Source of the DNA: Roseivirga misakiensis
GTDB lineage: Bacteria; Bacteroidota; Bacteroidia; Cytophagales; Cyclobacteriaceae
Length of the DNA stretch: 64,000 bases
Reading direction: 5' to 3'
Assembly (NCBI RefSeq): GCF_001747105.1
Contig: NZ_MDGQ01000005.1
Location: forward strand, 2,480,001 to 2,544,000
Part shown: positions 16,335 to 25,906 of the stretch, piece after piece
Position numbering within the stretch: position 1 is the first letter of the stretch
Layout: each line of letters starts with the position of its first letter
The notes under the pieces: model-generated
The model's database searches: none
Seen by the model: only the letters and a program-made list of their open reading frames with translations
Told to the model about the DNA's origin: nothing
Position numbers and translations under genes: made by a program

Positions 16335-19034
16335 CTATTCATAACGTAATGCTGTCACCGGATTTGCATTGGCCGCACGAAGCGAATGATAGGAAATAGC
16401 TCCTATCGTAAAGAGCAGGCATACTAAAAAGGTGAAGCCGATCGGTATTGCCGTCAATTTTGTGTGCAGGGTAAAATCAGCGAGCCATTTACTCGATAGG
16501 TAATAACCAACTGGACCAGCTATGGCAAAGGCTATCAGCAAAAGGATTAGAAACTGCTTCGAAAGTAAGGCCATGATAGTCTCAACTCTAGCACCACTAA
16601 CCTTCCTAATCGCGATTTCCTTCTTGCGGACTTCTGTCGTAAACGATATCAGGCCGACAACACCCAAAACCGTGATGAAAACAGTGATCAAATTAAGGAC
16701 AGCAAGTAATTCCTGAAAGGTTTCCTCTTTTGCATAAAGCATATTTAAACGATCTTCTATCACCTGAAATTCGAAAAACTGATTGGGGAAATGTCGTTCC
16801 CAGAGCTTTCCAAGTTGTGGGGCAAAGGCTTCTGGCTTTTCTAGATTTATGTTAACCAAAATCCTCATTTCTGGTATCGTACGATCGTCCAAGAATATGA
16901 TTAACGGACTAACTTCTTCAAAAGCATCGCCGGATTTAAAATCACTGACCACACCAATAACATTCCACTCGTTCGTAACTGCCCCTTGCCGATCTCTTGA
17001 AAGGTATTTAACCTTAAGCGGAGTATCATTCCATCCATATTGGTCCATCGCTGCTTGATTGATTAAAACACCTTTTTCAGAGGATTTAAGCTCATTAAAA
17101 TCTTCGCCAGCTAAAAACTGAGCCCCCAAAGACTCCACAAAACCATATCCAACACTGATAGCTGCAAGATTTGCATTGACTTCTTCGCCCGTTGGGCTTT
17201 TCATCAGATAACTCCCAACACCATAATTAGAGGTCAAATCAAAAGTGGTCTTTGTTGCTCCTCGTACCTCGGGGAATTCATTGAGCTCACTTAAAAAAGC
17301 ATCTACTGATTGAAGCGCCGCCTGCTCGTTCGGTAGTGTTAATTCTAAAATATTAGACTTATCGAATCCTACTTCTCGCTGTTTTGCAAACCGAACTTGC
17401 TGGCCGATGACAAAAATCCAAATCATAAGGCTTCCAGCGATCGCATATTGGATAACGATCAATCCTTTTCGGAGCCAACCTCCTCTTCCTACGCCAACAC
17501 TACCTGGTTTTAAGGCAGTCAAGGGCTTAAAGCGGGAGATATACAAGCTTGGGTAGAGACCAGCAAAAAAACCCATGAGCAGACTTAGCGCTAAAACCCA
17601 AATGACATTCGTTTGGGTGAAAAGTCGCCAAACGTTCATTTCTAAGCCAGTAATCTGCGAAAAATATGGCAGCAACAATGCAGAGATGATCAATGCTACT
17701 AAACCTGCCACAAATGTGAGCAAGATGGACTCCGACAGAAATTTAAAAACCAAACTACCTCTTGAAGAACCCAGTGTTTTGCGAATGCCCACTTCGTTCG
17801 CACGTTCCATGGCGGTCGCCGTTGATAGATTAATGTAATTAATGCAGGCCATTACCAATAAAAATACCATGATGGTGCTGAGGATATTTAGATTCTTTTG
17901 GCTGCCATGTGGATAAGGTTCGCCCAAATATTCATCGGCCAGATAAATCTCTGTCAATGGTTGTAAGTGTAGCTTGACGGTGGCCGTTGGACTAATCCTT
18001 TGACGTAAAACTTCTGCCAAATATTTGTCGCTAAAAGCGGGCAGCTTACTCGATAGTACCTCAACATCGTTCTGTTCATTTAACAAAACGTACGTATATG
18101 ATTTCCTTAACCAGTTGATTAATTCTCGCTCGTCAAAATAGGTACTATAAGAAATCAAGGCTTTCATCGGCAAGTGCGTTTTGTTACCTAAATCCTTTAT
18201 TACCGCCGTAATTTTCACGTCTGTTGGCGGCATCACCCCAGAATAAACCAGCGTCTCTCCCACTACATCAGTTCTTCCAAAAAACTGCATTGCCAAAGAC
18301 TCCGTCAAAACAACGGTATTGGGCTCAACTAAAGCCGTTTCTTGATTACCCGATAGCACCTGTGCGCTAAACACCTTAAAAAAGTCAGGGTCGGTCACAA
18401 AAAAATCTGTGGATTCAATGGATACATCCCCCTTTGAAAAGGTGTTTGTGGCACCAATTCGTCTTAGTCTCGTTTTTTCTATCACCTCTGGGAAATCGGA
18501 CTTCATAGTAGGGCCAACTGGCTGCCCGATATCTGCTTGTGGTATATGCAAGCCATCATGTTTGACATCGAAAATGACACGGTAAATACGATCTGCGTTT
18601 CGATAGTGCCGATCGTAGCCACTTTCATTTTGTACATAGATCCAAATGAGTAAGGAAAAAGAAATACTGACCGCCAACCCCATGATATTCATCAAAGCAT
18701 ATGACTTTCTCTTTTTCATATGCCGAAGGGCCACCTTGAAATTTGTGGGTAGTCTAGCTACAAAACTGGTAGGTCTCTCCCATGGTGGCTGACTGTTTTT
18801 ACCCTTCGACTTGGCTTTATAAAATTCATTGGCGAGTTCTCTGGAAGAAGACAAGGTTTTCTCTGTTGCCTTTTCGAAAGCAGACTTTTCATCAAGCCCT
18901 TCTTCTAAAAGTGCATCAATCCGATCCCATAGATTGGCTTCTAATTCTTCAATATCACCTGGTTCAAACCCTTGTTCTGACCTCAGTCGACTGGCCCAAT
19001 GCTTTACCTGTTGTTTTAAATCGAAACCTTTCAT
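16335..19034 (-). CDS. FtsX/MacB-type ABC permease with N-terminal permease prefix domain 1
   Basis: Inner-membrane permease of 899 residues from the ATG at 19034. A TTG at 19049 would also be open, but the ATG lies one base after the padR stop (TAATATG) and is preferred. Residues 1-75 ('V-K-H-W-A-S-R-L-R', 'I-E-E-L-E-A-N-L-W-D-R-I-D') match the helical prefix domain 1 of PadR-linked permeases. The double unit follows: TM near 112-135, MacB periplasmic domain, FtsX domain with 'R-A-N-E-V-G-I-R-K', TM near 520-540, second periplasmic part, and final FtsX domain with 'R-K-K-E-I-A-I-R-K'. It is coupled to the PadR gene and probably repressed by it. Confidence 0.9.
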   Translation of the reverse strand: MKGFDLKQQVKHWASRLRSEQGFEPGDIEELEANLWDRIDALLEEGLDEKSAFEKATEKTLSSSRELANEFYKAKSKGKNSQPPWERPTSFVARLPTNFKVALRHMKKRKSYALMNIMGLAVSISFSLLIWIYVQNESGYDRHYRNADRIYRVIFDVKHDGLHIPQADIGQPVGPTMKSDFPEVIEKTRLRRIGATNTFSKGDVSIESTDFFVTDPDFFKVFSAQVLSGNQETALVEPNTVVLTESLAMQFFGRTDVVGETLVYSGVMPPTDVKITAVIKDLGNKTHLPMKALISYSTYFDERELINWLRKSYTYVLLNEQNDVEVLSSKLPAFSDKYLAEVLRQRISPTATVKLHLQPLTEIYLADEYLGEPYPHGSQKNLNILSTIMVFLLVMACINYINLSTATAMERANEVGIRKTLGSSRGSLVFKFLSESILLTFVAGLVALIISALLLPYFSQITGLEMNVWRLFTQTNVIWVLALSLLMGFFAGLYPSLYISRFKPLTALKPGSVGVGRGGWLRKGLIVIQYAIAGSLMIWIFVIGQQVRFAKQREVGFDKSNILELTLPNEQAALQSVDAFLSELNEFPEVRGATKTTFDLTSNYGVGSYLMKSPTGEEVNANLAAISVGYGFVESLGAQFLAGEDFNELKSSEKGVLINQAAMDQYGWNDTPLKVKYLSRDRQGAVTNEWNVIGVVSDFKSGDAFEEVSPLIIFLDDRTIPEMRILVNINLEKPEAFAPQLGKLWERHFPNQFFEFQVIEDRLNMLYAKEETFQELLAVLNLITVFITVLGVVGLISFTTEVRKKEIAIRKVSGARVETIMALLSKQFLILLLIAFAIAGPVGYYLSSKWLADFTLHTKLTAIPIGFTFLVCLLFTIGAISYHSLRAANANPVTALRYE

Positions 19035-19035
19035 A

Positions 19036-19380
19036 TTAGCCCAAATCAAGTGTTAAATTACCTTTCCAGAGCCTGTTAAATGCCATATTTACATTGTTCC
19101 ATTGCGCCTTGGCCATCTCTCGTTCTTCCTTACCGCTTTCTGTAATGCTGTAATATTTTCGCTTACGACCGTTATCCAAAACAATCCACTCAGATGCAAT
19201 CAAGCCATCCTTCTCCATGCGATGGAGTACGGGATAAAGCATAGCATCCGTCCACTCCAGTTCTCCATTGGAGAGTTGTTCGATGTTTTTAATGATTTGA
19301 TAGCCATAACTCTTTCCATAGGATAAAATGGAGAGTACAAGGGGCTTTGTAGAAGCAGCGACCAGTGTTTTATATGCCAT
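19036..19380 (-). CDS. PadR-family transcriptional repressor
   Basis: Winged-helix repressor of 114 residues from the ATG at 19380. The frame is open further upstream to 19416, but that extension runs over the operator repeats and adds non-conserved residues. Recognisable parts are 'P-L-V-L-S-I-L', 'S-Y-G-Y-Q-I-I-K-N-I', 'W-T-D-A-M-L-Y-P-V-L-H-R-M-E-K-D-G' and the wing 'G-R-K-R-K-Y-Y-S-I-T-E-S-G', typical of the PadR-s1 subtype with a C-terminal dimer helix. The downstream permease starts one base after its stop. Two tandem palindromes at 19389-19430 are its likely binding sites. Confidence 0.92.
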   Translation of the reverse strand: MAYKTLVAASTKPLVLSILSYGKSYGYQIIKNIEQLSNGELEWTDAMLYPVLHRMEKDGLIASEWIVLDNGRKRKYYSITESGKEEREMAKAQWNNVNMAFNRLWKGNLTLDLG

Positions 19381-19388
19381 AGTTTTTA

Positions 19389-19430
19389 TACATAATGTTA
19401 TTAGGTAAATATACATAACGACATTAGGTA
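19389..19430. promoter_or_regulatory. Two tandem PadR operators
   Basis: TACATAATGTTATTAGGTA (19389-19407) and TACATAACGACATTAGGTA (19412-19430) share the arms TACATAA and ATTAGGTA, which are imperfect inverted repeats (TACCTAAT would be exact). The copies are offset by 23 bp, about two helical turns, and end 8 bp before the padR start codon. Confidence 0.68.
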
Positions 19431-19483
19431 TAAAAAGTTCTAACGCTTTTTCTCTAGTCCGCTGACTAGGGCATAAAGCGTTA
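19431..19483 (-). terminator. Rho-independent terminator after pyc
   Basis: Read on the minus strand, TAACGCTTT pairs with AAAGCGTTA (19441-19449 with 19475-19483), and inside it CTAGTC pairs with GACTAG (19454-19459 with 19464-19469). A T-rich tail follows at about 19432-19436. It lies 28 bp after the pyruvate carboxylase stop and just before the PadR operators. Confidence 0.65.
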
Positions 19484-19510
19484 AAATTAAGCGGAGGCTT
19501 TAAGTGCTGG

Positions 19511-22500
19511 TTATTCTAACTCGACAACCAAATCGTCTTGTTCTACCATTGCTCCTGCCGCCAAATAAACCTTCTTGACAGTTCCTGCCATCGGTGAAGA
19601 AACAGTTGTTTCCATTTTCATGGCTTCTATCACAAAGAGCGCTTGATTGTCTTTGATTACATCTCCAGCTTTTACCTTCACTTCGGCCAAACGTCCTTGA
19701 AGCGGCAACCCAACTTCATGATCAGCCTCAGCTTTTTGGTTCGTGACTTTGGTGACGTTAAAGGCCTGATCTTTCACCTTAATCACCCGACTTTGGCCAT
19801 TTAGGGCAAAATGAACTTTGCGAAGTCCTTCTTCATCAGGTTCCCCGATATACACCATTTTTACAATGATATGCTTACCCCGACCGATCTCTACAAAGAC
19901 CTCCTCATCTTCTTTTAGTGCATAGAAAAATGCTTTAGTCGGTAACTGCAATACCTCACCGTACTTCTGCCAGTGCTGGTAAAAATCCTTGAATACCTTA
20001 GGGTAAAGCTTGTAAGACAGAAAGTCAAGCTCATCGCAATACTGATCAAATTCTTTCTGAAAAGCAGCAAATTCCTTGTCGAAATCTACTGGTTCCATAT
20101 GGGCATTTGGCCTATCGGTAAATGGCTTTTCTCCTTTTAGGATAATCTCTGATAGTTTTTGTGGAAAGCCACCTGGAGCTTGGCCTAACTCCCCTTTAAA
20201 GAGACTTTTTACAGACTCAGGAAATGAAAGCGTATCACCTCTTTCCAGCACATCTTCGGGCGTCAAACCATTCGACGTCATGTAAATTGCCATATCCCCT
20301 ACTACCTTGCTCGATGGCGTCACTTTCACGATATCGCCAAACATGTGATTCACCAAAGCATAGTTTTTCTTCACCTCTTCAAACTGATCTTCTAAGCCCA
20401 AGGCGGCTGCTTGGGGTCTTAAGTTCGAATATTGTCCCCCTGGAATTTCATGATCATATACCTCGGCCGTACCTGCTTTTAAACCGCTTTCAAATGGATA
20501 ATAGTATTCTCTGACATCTTCCCAGTAATTGGAATACTTATTCAAACAAGCGACATCAATTTTTGGGTCACGCACATGGCCATCTAAAGCAGCAGCCAAG
20601 GCATTAAAGTTCGGTTGAGATGTAAGCCCAGACATTGAAGCAATAGCGACATCAACAATATCTACCCCAGCCTCTATGGCTTTAAAGTAAGTGGTAGCCT
20701 GCATAGAAGATGTATCATGCGTATGCAAATGAATTGGCAAATCAGTTGTCTGCTTGAGTGCCCCAATAAGTTCTGTGGCTGCATCCGGTTTTAATAAACC
20801 TGCCATGTCTTTAATCGCCAAAATATGTGCCCCAGCATCTTCCAACGCTTTAGCCATATCCACATAATACTGAAGATTATACTTGGTGTCTTTATCCAAT
20901 ACATGACCTGTATAACAGATACAGGCCTCAGCCAGTGAATTCGTTTTCTCTCTTACCGTTCGGATACTAACTTTCATCGCTTCCACCCAATTCAGTGAAT
21001 CGAAAATCCTGAAAACGTCCATGCCGTTTTCTGCACTTTTCTCAATCACCTTTTCGATAAGGTTGTCGGGGTATGCCTTGTAACCTACGCCATTAGAACC
21101 ACGGAAAAGCATTTGCAGCAGGATATTCGGAACGGCTTCTCTGATCTTCTTGAGCCTATCCCATGGATTCTCATTTAGGAAGCGCATGGTCACATCAAAA
21201 GTGGCACCTCCCCACATTTCCATGGAAAATACGTTCGGGTGGTTTTTAGCAAAGCCCTCCGTTACCTTGAGCATATCGAGTGTTCGCATTCTTGTGGCGA
21301 GCAAGGACTGATGGGCATCTCTTAAGGTGGTATCGGTAAAAAGGATTTGAGGTTGGTCCTTAATCCACTGAACCAAGGCATCTGGGCCACCATTTTCAAG
21401 GATTTGTTTGGTTCCCGAAGGGTAATCTCCTAATCGATCGAATTCTGGCACTTTCGGCACTCTGAACTTCGCCGATGGGTCAACTTTTTTAACGTTGGGG
21501 TTTCCATTTACAGCTACCTCACCCAAATAATTAAGCAGACGAGTTGCACGGTTCATATACCGTGGCATACTGAATAGTTCAGGGTGACTTTCAATGAATT
21601 TGACGGTCGCTTCTCCTTTGTAAAAGGTTGGGTGTCTTAATACATTTTCTAGAAAGCCTTTATTGGTTACGACACCCCGAATTCTGAATTCAGACAGGGC
21701 ACGTTCCAACCGTTGCGCTGCACCAGTAAGCGTACGGCCTGATGCCGTAATTTTCACCAACATTGAATCGAAAAACGGCGATATGGTTACTCCTGCATAA
21801 CAGTTACCAGCGTCTAACCGAATACCAAACCCTCCCGGCGATCGGTAGGCGATGATAGTTCCATAATCTGGTTTAAAACCATTGGCAGGATCTTCCGTCG
21901 TGATTCTACACTGTATGGCATAACCATTAATCTGAACGTCTTCTTGGCTTCTGATAAAGATTCTGGGATCATTTAACGGATAACCTTGTGCAATTTCTAT
22001 CTGTGACCGAACGATATCAATCCCCGTAATTTCTTCGGTAATGGTATGTTCCACCTGAACCCTAGGATTTACCTCTATAAAGTAAATATTCTCGGCTGCG
22101 TCTACTAGGAATTCAACTGTTCCGACATTATTGTAATTAACCTCTTTGGTGATTTTGAGGGCATATTCATAGAGTTTTTGTCGTGTTTCTGGTTTCAACC
22201 CGATTGATGGGGCAACTTCCACTACTTTCTGATAGCGTCGCTGCACTGAACAATCGCGTTCATACAAGTGCACCAAGTTGCCATAGTTATCACCCATTAT
22301 CTGCACTTCAATGTGCTTAGGGCTATCAATAAATTTTTCTATAAAAATGGTATCGTCGCCAAATGCTTTTAGTGCTTCGCTGGCTGCCTCATTGAATGCT
22401 TTCACCAATTCACCTTCTTCTCTCACCACGCGCATTCCTCGGCCACCTCCACCAGAAGCAGCTTTTACCATCACAGGAAAGCCAATTTTTTTGGCTTCCT

Positions 22501-22957
22501 CTAGGGCAATCTCACCATTGATTAATTCCCTTTCGCTGTCCTGAATAATTGGTATTTCGGCATTAATCGCCACAATCTTGGCTTGCACTTTATCACCAAG
22601 CTTCTCCATTACTTCAGGAGCTGGCCCCACAAAGGTGATCCCCTCTTCTCGGCACCGTCTGGCAAAAGTGACGTTTTCTGATAGGAAACCGTACCCTGGA
22701 TGTATGGCATCAACACCTTCCCTTTTCGCAACGGTCAAAATTTCTTCCACGTCCAAATAGGGCTTAAGTGGTGCATCATCGGTGCCGATTTGATAGGCTT
22801 CATCCGCTTTGTATCGGTGAAGCGAGTAGCGGTCCTCGTAGGTGTACATGGCAACGGTCCTAATCTTCATTTCGGATGCTGCTCTTAGAATTCGAATAGC
22901 GATTTCTCCTCTGTTGGCTACTAAAAGTTTGGTGATTTTCTTGATCGTGGGCTCCAT
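19511..22957 (-). CDS. pyc: Pyruvate carboxylase
   Basis: Biotin-dependent anaplerotic enzyme making oxaloacetate from pyruvate, bicarbonate and ATP; 1148 residues, the normal full length. The N-terminal biotin carboxylase domain (about 5-460) contains 'V-A-N-R-G-E-I-A-I-R' and the Gly-rich ATP loop 'S-G-G-G-G-R-G-M-R'. The carboxyltransferase domain (about 535-810) contains 'T-D-T-T-L-R-D-A-H-Q-S'. The C-terminal biotinyl domain carries the attachment Lys1114 in 'E-A-M-K-M-E'. It is transcribed alone, with a hairpin terminator downstream. With gap and fbp elsewhere in the window it fits a gluconeogenic/anaplerotic metabolism. Confidence 0.97.
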   Translation of the reverse strand: MEPTIKKITKLLVANRGEIAIRILRAASEMKIRTVAMYTYEDRYSLHRYKADEAYQIGTDDAPLKPYLDVEEILTVAKREGVDAIHPGYGFLSENVTFARRCREEGITFVGPAPEVMEKLGDKVQAKIVAINAEIPIIQDSERELINGEIALEEAKKIGFPVMVKAASGGGGRGMRVVREEGELVKAFNEAASEALKAFGDDTIFIEKFIDSPKHIEVQIMGDNYGNLVHLYERDCSVQRRYQKVVEVAPSIGLKPETRQKLYEYALKITKEVNYNNVGTVEFLVDAAENIYFIEVNPRVQVEHTITEEITGIDIVRSQIEIAQGYPLNDPRIFIRSQEDVQINGYAIQCRITTEDPANGFKPDYGTIIAYRSPGGFGIRLDAGNCYAGVTISPFFDSMLVKITASGRTLTGAAQRLERALSEFRIRGVVTNKGFLENVLRHPTFYKGEATVKFIESHPELFSMPRYMNRATRLLNYLGEVAVNGNPNVKKVDPSAKFRVPKVPEFDRLGDYPSGTKQILENGGPDALVQWIKDQPQILFTDTTLRDAHQSLLATRMRTLDMLKVTEGFAKNHPNVFSMEMWGGATFDVTMRFLNENPWDRLKKIREAVPNILLQMLFRGSNGVGYKAYPDNLIEKVIEKSAENGMDVFRIFDSLNWVEAMKVSIRTVREKTNSLAEACICYTGHVLDKDTKYNLQYYVDMAKALEDAGAHILAIKDMAGLLKPDAATELIGALKQTTDLPIHLHTHDTSSMQATTYFKAIEAGVDIVDVAIASMSGLTSQPNFNALAAALDGHVRDPKIDVACLNKYSNYWEDVREYYYPFESGLKAGTAEVYDHEIPGGQYSNLRPQAAALGLEDQFEEVKKNYALVNHMFGDIVKVTPSSKVVGDMAIYMTSNGLTPEDVLERGDTLSFPESVKSLFKGELGQAPGGFPQKLSEIILKGEKPFTDRPNAHMEPVDFDKEFAAFQKEFDQYCDELDFLSYKLYPKVFKDFYQHWQKYGEVLQLPTKAFFYALKEDEEVFVEIGRGKHIIVKMVYIGEPDEEGLRKVHFALNGQSRVIKVKDQAFNVTKVTNQKAEADHEVGLPLQGRLAEVKVKAGDVIKDNQALFVIEAMKMETTVSSPMAGTVKKVYLAAGAMVEQDDLVVELE

Positions 22958-23195
22958 GTATTTAAGCTAAAAAATGATGAGTGCTTTTATAATGCTAAAC
23001 TAACATTTATGCAGACCTGTCCTAGCAGATGCTCATTCTTGAATGCAACTGATTGAAAATAAATGACGCATGGGTTGAAACTGACATAAAAGCGATCGTT
23101 TTCTACACAATTGTCGGTCAATGTTCTGATTGATATGCTCTACTCCACTATTTTTACAACGTCCATTAAACATCTGAATTAGGCACAGTAGGAAA

Positions 23196-23699
23196 ATGAG
23201 CTCTTTCTCGATTAAAATAGAATCCGTTCAATATTCGGAGGCAGAAGTACTCCGATCTTTTGGTGAGACAACATTTCGAGAGACTTTTCAAGACCAAAAT
23301 GACCCACAAAACCTAGCAGATTACTTGAAGTCTAGTTTCACCTTAGAGAAAATTCAGTCTCAACTCCAAAACCCAAATACCACTTTCTACTTTTCCAGAC
23401 TTGATGGAGAAATCACGGGCTACCTGAAACTAAACCTGACGAACGAGGATGTTGAAATAGAGCGTATTTATGTAAAGCATGAGTTTCAAGGGCGTAAGAT
23501 TGGAAAAGCACTTTATGCTAAAGCTTTAGGAATCGCCAAAGAGCGATCGGCAAAACGGCTCTGGCTTGGTGTTTGGCAAGAGAATAAAAAAGCCATTGAC
23601 TTTTATAAACGCCAAGGCATGGAGATTTTCGATGTGCGTACTTTCCAACTCGGGAACGAACCTCAAGATGATTACCTTATGCGAATTGAGTTAACCTGA
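23196..23699 (+). CDS. GNAT-family N-acetyltransferase
   Basis: Cytoplasmic acetyltransferase of 167 residues. The acetyl-CoA binding motif A is visible as 'I-E-R-I-Y-V-K-H-E-F-Q-G-R-K-I-G-K-A-L' (about residues 88-106), followed by 'A-K-R-L-W-L-G-V-W-Q-E-N-K-K-A-I-D-F-Y' of motif B (about 127-147). The spacing fits the RimI-like GNAT subgroup. The substrate cannot be told from sequence. It stands alone between pyc and the hydrolase, with a hairpin terminator after it. Confidence 0.9.
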   Translation: MSSFSIKIESVQYSEAEVLRSFGETTFRETFQDQNDPQNLADYLKSSFTLEKIQSQLQNPNTTFYFSRLDGEITGYLKLNLTNEDVEIERIYVKHEFQGRKIGKALYAKALGIAKERSAKRLWLGVWQENKKAIDFYKRQGMEIFDVRTFQLGNEPQDDYLMRIELT

Positions 23700-23717
23700 T
23701 TATCAATCTTTCTATGT

Positions 23718-23760
23718 AAAAAAGGAGGCACTCAATCGATCTAAGTACCTCCTTTCTGTT
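23718..23760. terminator. Bidirectional terminator between acetyltransferase and hydrolase genes
   Basis: AAAGGAGG (23721-23728) pairs with CCTCCTTT (23748-23755), extended inward by ACT/AGT after one mismatch. A-rich bases precede it and T-rich bases follow it, so it can serve both convergent genes. Confidence 0.75.
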
Positions 23761-23761
23761 T

Positions 23762-25156
23762 TTACTTCACACGTTCCAAAATCCAACTTGAAATCATAGT
23801 CAAAGCCTTTGGCGAAATGGTTTCTTCTATATCGTCATACTCGCTCATTGCCCCAGTCTCGGCCTCTTGAAAAAAATGATTCATTCCTTCCAAAGCGACC
23901 ACTTGAAAATCTTGATTGCCTCCTTTTTCCAGAGCTTCGCGAATACCTCTTTGGTTTACTTCTGCCAGCACTTGCTGATCCTTAGTTCCGTTGAGTGAGA
24001 GTACTGGGCAACTTACTTTTTCGAGAGCATCGGCAGGATTGTAATGATAAAAGTAACGAATCCACTTTGTGGTTCTCATTTCCACCAAACCTTTTACTAT
24101 TTGCTCTTTTTGTGGGCTCTCTCCAGCCATGGCGTTGAAAAAAGGTGAGTTATTGTAGAATGCCGTAAGCTCTTTCTGAATCTGATCTACTTCCCCTTTA
24201 GCCGAAGCAATATCCAAGGCGTCGGTAATAAACTTATCGAATGCTTCTTCATCTGGTACTGGACCTCCTCTTAAAGTTCTGGCCTGAATTCTAGAAGTCT
24301 CGTATCCCGAAACCCCAGTACCCGCTAACAAGACTATAAAGTTGACGTCGTTGGATTTAGAGGCAACCAATGGCGCTATGATTCCTCCTTCGCTATGACC
24401 TATGAGGCCAATCTGGTTGGGATCAATATCGTCTCTCGTTTTTAAATATTCGATCGCACTTTCCACATCGGTTGCAAAATCAGCCGTAGTGGCCTCGGTA
24501 AAAGTACCGGTTGACTCATTTACGCCTCTATCATCATAGCGTAGTACAGCGATGCCCAATTTGGTCAAATGATCGGCTAGGACAAGAAACGGTTTATGCC
24601 CAAATATCTCTTCGTCTCTATTCTGCGGACCACTGCCTGTGATTAAAATTACCGCTGGGTATTTGCTTCCTTCGCTCGGTAAGGTCAAAGTTCCGGCCAA
24701 TTTAACATCATCCTTTTCATTATAGAATTTCACTTCTTCCGCCTTGTAAGGATATGGTTTGATTGGCTCTTGGGGACGGGCCTTTTTTCTCGCAATTTCA
24801 ATTTTCTCCTGTTGCAAGTTTAATGGCACCTGATTTGGTCCTTCGATCATGTGCCCGTTCATTTGTTTGGTGGCACTGTCGTAAACGCCTTTGTATTCGA
24901 ACCCAAAGTTCTTTCCATCAATGTGCAGCTGGTTATTCGAAAATGTTGTTTTTTGAGTTTTTATTCCCTTCAGGCTCCTAATCGGAATATCCATAGTGGT
25001 TTGAAGTCCATCTGCACTTTTATTGACATGGAAAATGAATTGCATTTTCTGTTCTCCTGAACCTAATTCTCCATACCAATCTCCTGTTATTTGTTGTGCG
25101 CTTAAACCGATGGCGGTCATCAGTGCTAGCGCTAATAATATCAATGCTCTTGTCAT
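23762..25156 (-). CDS. Secreted alpha/beta hydrolase (S33/acyl-peptidase-like)
   Basis: Probably exported hydrolase of 464 residues with a signal peptide (about 1-20, ending L-S-A-Q). An N-terminal beta domain (about 21-120) resembles those of acetyl-xylan-esterase-like or DUF3887-like proteins. The alpha/beta hydrolase core contains 'I-T-G-S-G-P-Q-N-R-D' (oxyanion region), 'Y-D-D-R-G-V-N-E-S-T-G' and the nucleophile elbow 'G-H-S-E-G-G' (Ser about 250). The later 'L-N-G-T-K-D-Q-Q-V' supplies the Asp and 'G-M-N-H-F-F' the His. The substrate is unknown; peptidase or esterase are both possible. Confidence 0.88.
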   Translation of the reverse strand: MTRALILLALALMTAIGLSAQQITGDWYGELGSGEQKMQFIFHVNKSADGLQTTMDIPIRSLKGIKTQKTTFSNNQLHIDGKNFGFEYKGVYDSATKQMNGHMIEGPNQVPLNLQQEKIEIARKKARPQEPIKPYPYKAEEVKFYNEKDDVKLAGTLTLPSEGSKYPAVILITGSGPQNRDEEIFGHKPFLVLADHLTKLGIAVLRYDDRGVNESTGTFTEATTADFATDVESAIEYLKTRDDIDPNQIGLIGHSEGGIIAPLVASKSNDVNFIVLLAGTGVSGYETSRIQARTLRGGPVPDEEAFDKFITDALDIASAKGEVDQIQKELTAFYNNSPFFNAMAGESPQKEQIVKGLVEMRTTKWIRYFYHYNPADALEKVSCPVLSLNGTKDQQVLAEVNQRGIREALEKGGNQDFQVVALEGMNHFFQEAETGAMSEYDDIEETISPKALTMISSWILERVK

Positions 25157-25293
25157 CTTATTTTGGTTTTATTTTACTTTAAAAATTGGCCATACGTTTC
25201 CCGTAGGATATTCCTATCCAAAGTGTATTTGCTCTAAAACTTTAGGTATTGTTTTTTGGGTAGCGGCTTTGAAGGTCCGCTAATCGAAAGCGT

Positions 25294-25905
25294 TTAAATC
25301 ATGTTATCGATCGGTGATTCAGGCTCTTCATTTTCCATGTTCACTAATTTTTCACGCATGGCCCTGAGGTCCCTCTTTTGCGAAGCATAAAATGTTCTAT
25401 GCTCCCATCTCGCCGCTATATAAGTGACAAAAAAGAAAACTGCTACTAAGGCTAGCACCCACCAAGGCGTACCTGACTCTAGTAGTGCTGTCATAGATAA
25501 TACAACCACACTAAGCAGGTAAAAACGACTTGTTTTAGAGAATTTGACTTGATAATCGGCGGTTGCGATTGCGTTGTCTAAATCTCCCAAAATACTCTCA
25601 TCGAAGTTGTCCTGCGTCTTTAACCGCTTATTTCTTCTATGGATAATATACCCTGCCGATACTAACATCACTATGGCCATGAGTATACCTGAAACACTCA
25701 CTTTATTCTTAATGATTGTTGGTACGATGATCATTGCGCTGGCTATGAAATTAGCCGCAATAAATATCTTCTCAGTTAAGTCAGCGGTTCTACGCGCTTT
25801 CTGCTTTTTGTTAATTACTCTATTGTGTAGCGCAGTTTCATCTATTGCATACATGGCTTGACCATTCTGCGCATCCCATATCTTTTTCATTTCTTCAAAC
25901 TCCAT
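25294..25905 (-). CDS. Membrane protein, probable anti-sigma partner
   Basis: Unknown membrane protein of 203 residues. A cytoplasmic N-terminus ('F-E-E-M-K-K-I-W-D-A-Q-N') is followed by a basic stretch, paired TM helices near 48-85 and another pair near 128-162, then a charged C-terminal tail. It begins 1 bp after the stop of the ECF sigma factor at 25907. That position, and the N-terminal 'K-K-I-W' motif often seen in such partners in Bacteroidota, suggest that it restrains the sigma factor. It has no ZAS or FecR domain. Confidence 0.7.
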   Translation of the reverse strand: MEFEEMKKIWDAQNGQAMYAIDETALHNRVINKKQKARRTADLTEKIFIAANFIASAMIIVPTIIKNKVSVSGILMAIVMLVSAGYIIHRRNKRLKTQDNFDESILGDLDNAIATADYQVKFSKTSRFYLLSVVVLSMTALLESGTPWWVLALVAVFFFVTYIAARWEHRTFYASQKRDLRAMREKLVNMENEEPESPIDNMI

Positions 25906-25906
25906 C

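Noticed and set aside
8154-19034. Recent duplication of the PadR/permease modules
   Set aside because: The two PadR proteins and permeases belong to different subtypes (different prefix domains and operators), so they are not a recent tandem copy.
19036-19416. Longer PadR start at 19416
   Set aside because: The extension would translate the tandem palindromes; the ATG at 19380 gives a standard PadR length.
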